Shown: positions 62,926-64,000 of the stretch, in pieces
Position numbering within the stretch: the stretch's first letter is position 1
Layout of the letters: each line of letters opens with the position of its first letter
NCBI GenBank assembly: GCA_030426685.1
Contig: JAUHYC010000003.1
Location: forward strand, 62,001 to 126,000
Source: Alphaproteobacteria bacterium
Lineage (GTDB): Bacteria; Pseudomonadota; Alphaproteobacteria; Rhodobacterales; Rhodobacteraceae
Direction: 5' to 3'
Length of the DNA stretch: 64,000 nt
Position numbers and translations under genes: made by a program
Notes under the pieces: generated by a model
Told to the model about the DNA's origin: nothing
What the model saw: only the letters and a program-made list of their open reading frames with translations
Databases searched by the model: none

Positions 62926-63282
62926 TCAGAACAAACCGACCAGGGCGAAAACCCACGCCACGCCTGCCGCGATTGCGGTTAATGCAACCGCAGCGCTGGC
63001 TGCATCCTTGGCCTGTCCGGCAAGCTGATGGTGGTCGGTCGAAGTATGATCCACGGCGCGCTCGATCGCGGTGTTGAACAGTTCCGCCACCAATACCAGA
63101 ACGCCCATAATGAGGATCAGCGCCCGATCACCGGCTCCCAACGGTAACAGGAACGCAAGCAGCACCGAGATCAGGTTCAGCCAGCCCCAGACGCGGAACG
63201 AGTACTCTTCACGCCAAGTGGCGCACAGGCCCTGCCAGCTCCAGCGGGTGCGGTCGATCAGACGATCTATGAAATTGCGCAT
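62926..63282 (-). CDS. dgkA: Diacylglycerol kinase
   Basis: A 118-residue membrane enzyme with three helices that phosphorylates diacylglycerol to phosphatidate, recycling lipid left by glucan or capsule synthesis. The catalytic helix VLVAELFNTAIERAVDHTS and the following QLAGQAKDAASAAVAL are conserved. The N-terminal FSWQG-type amphipathic region is also present. Convergent to rimO. Confidence 0.94.
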   Translation of the reverse strand: MRNFIDRLIDRTRWSWQGLCATWREEYSFRVWGWLNLISVLLAFLLPLGAGDRALILIMGVLVLVAELFNTAIERAVDHTSTDHHQLAGQAKDAASAAVALTAIAAGVAWVFALVGLF

Positions 63283-63340
63283 GTGTCATCCCGGTCGAAA
63301 TTCCTGAAAACACGTTCAGGAGCTGCTGCGGAAAGGCAAG

Positions 63341-63360
63341 AAAAAACCGCCCTCGGGCGG
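63341..63360 (-). terminator. Terminator of the small lipoprotein gene
   Basis: On the minus strand CCGCCC-GA-GGGCGG is followed by TTTTTT. It lies 55 bases past the lipoprotein stop and just before dgkA. Confidence 0.8.
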
Positions 63361-63414
63361 CGATCCGTGCTGCACGAATGCAGACGGCCCCGAACGGGAC
63401 CGCCTGCGAAAAGC

Positions 63415-63603
63415 TTATTGTGTGACCGGATTACAGACGGTCTGACCTGCTTCGGTGGTGGCCAGTTCGTAGCCTGCCGAGCAGCTGGGCGTGCCGTATT
63501 TGTCATAATCAGGCTGGATGTACACAGGGGTCGGTTCTTCCTGTTGCGAGCATGCAGCCAGAACAACAGCTGTGGCGCAGATGGCAGCAAATTTCAGTTT
63601 CAT
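63415..63603 (-). CDS. Small lipoprotein of unknown function
   Basis: A 62-residue product starting MKLKFAAICATAVVLAAC, a lipoprotein signal with Cys18 as lipidation site. The mature 45 residues are Pro/Tyr-rich and carry two more cysteines (GTPSCSAGYEL and GQTVCNPVTQ) that may form a disulfide. A TTG at 63612 would add three residues; ATG 63603 is preferred because GAGGA lies suitably upstream. No family recognised. Confidence 0.75.
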   Translation of the reverse strand: MKLKFAAICATAVVLAACSQQEEPTPVYIQPDYDKYGTPSCSAGYELATTEAGQTVCNPVTQ

Positions 63604-63818
63604 GTCCGTCAATCCTCTATTACTTTTCTGATATTGCCCAGCTTTTCGGGGCCGGTCTCAGGATAAGACCAAGAATTTCATCTGGCAACCGGCTTGCTCA
63701 CAGTATTGTGAGTTAAGGCGAAACCGCGCTCGCGCAGCGCTCCAACTGTCAAGCCTGTCCTTTTTTTCAACAGGCTCTAAACTCAGCACGTGACAGCAGC
63801 CAGAAACGGAGAAGCCAG

Positions 63819-64000
63819 ATGTCGGATGCGCCAAACATCGCCCAGAAATCCCCCTACCCGGTCGAGGTGAGCGAGGGGAAAACCTATTTCTGGTGCGCAT
63901 GTGGCAAGTCTCAGCGCCAGCCGTTTTGCAACGGCTCACACAAGGGCACCGAATTCGAACCGATCAAATACACCGCCGATACGAATAAGAAAGTGTTCTT
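63819..64000 (+). CDS. CDGSH iron-sulfur domain protein, N-terminal part
   Basis: The frame runs off the right edge. The visible 60 residues contain WCACGKSQRQPFCNGSHKG (about 29-47), which matches the CDGSH [2Fe-2S] pattern C-x-C-x2-S-x3-P-x-C-x-G-x-H with Asn in place of Asp. Three Cys and one His would hold the cluster. These small proteins transfer iron-sulfur clusters or electrons. ATG 63819 follows GGAGAAGCC. Confidence 0.85.
   Translation, partial: MSDAPNIAQKSPYPVEVSEGKTYFWCACGKSQRQPFCNGSHKGTEFEPIKYTADTNKKVF

Noticed and set aside
1-64000. CRISPR arrays, insertion sequences, prophage genes, toxin-antitoxin pairs
   Set aside because: I saw no regularly spaced repeats, transposase, integrase or phage structural genes, and no composition break on reading the whole window.

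Overview
The window looks like chromosomal DNA of a marine alphaproteobacterium of the Roseobacter group (Rhodobacteraceae). It is GC-rich, codon use and protein families are uniform throughout, and it holds several family-typical blocks: an Lrp-type regulator divergent from putA, a bhcR/bhcABCD locus, a MetR/MetF pair and many small lipoproteins. I saw no insertion sequence, prophage, plasmid origin or CRISPR array. Both edges cut genes: a BI-1/YccA protein on the left and a CDGSH iron-sulfur protein on the right.

Layout. 1-6.2 kb: housekeeping genes (GNAT acetyltransferase, rpmG, rnpB, an AmpD-like amidase, gatC-gatA). 6.2-6.6 kb: a tiny secreted-protein gene behind two tandem palindromic operators. 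6.7-12.1 kb: a DUF4202 protein, a ceramidase-like membrane protein, a translationally coupled trio (metallo-beta-lactamase-fold hydrolase, M24-family hydrolase, SnoaL-adenylate cyclase), tadA and an RluB-type pseudouridine synthase. 12.2-17.7 kb: a compact operon of a 29-residue membrane peptide, XpaC, TelA, a DUF2927 lipoprotein, an SPFH+GYF protein and a zinc-ribbon membrane protein. This looks like an envelope-stress module and is the least described system here. 17.7-31.0 kb: nitroreductase, dtd, glycerate 2-kinase, CocE hydrolase, a peptide-type ABC importer, a phosphodiesterase, an esterase and an acyl-CoA synthetase. 31-37.7 kb: an MsbA-type exporter, tRNA-Gly(TCC), TPR proteins and a Pho-box-controlled phoX.

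37.7-48 kb is metabolic: putR/putA for proline, a rhomboid protease, then bhcR divergent from bhcABCD. The last encodes the beta-hydroxyaspartate cycle, which turns two glyoxylate into one oxaloacetate without carbon loss. Glyoxylate from glycolate or purine breakdown would be aminated by BhcA to glycine, condensed with a second glyoxylate by BhcC, dehydrated by BhcB and reduced to aspartate by BhcD. The bhcR-bhcA gap carries nested palindromes suited to a regulator.

48-64 kb: an inositol-monophosphatase-family gene, metR/metF, a J-domain protein, a YHS protein, a YghU-type glutathione protein, an SseB-like protein, a uracil-DNA-glycosylase-like protein, a surface-polysaccharide cluster (KpsT-like ATPase, KpsE/Wzz-like protein, kdsA, phosphohexomutase), an AsmA protein, rimO, dgkA and a small lipoprotein.
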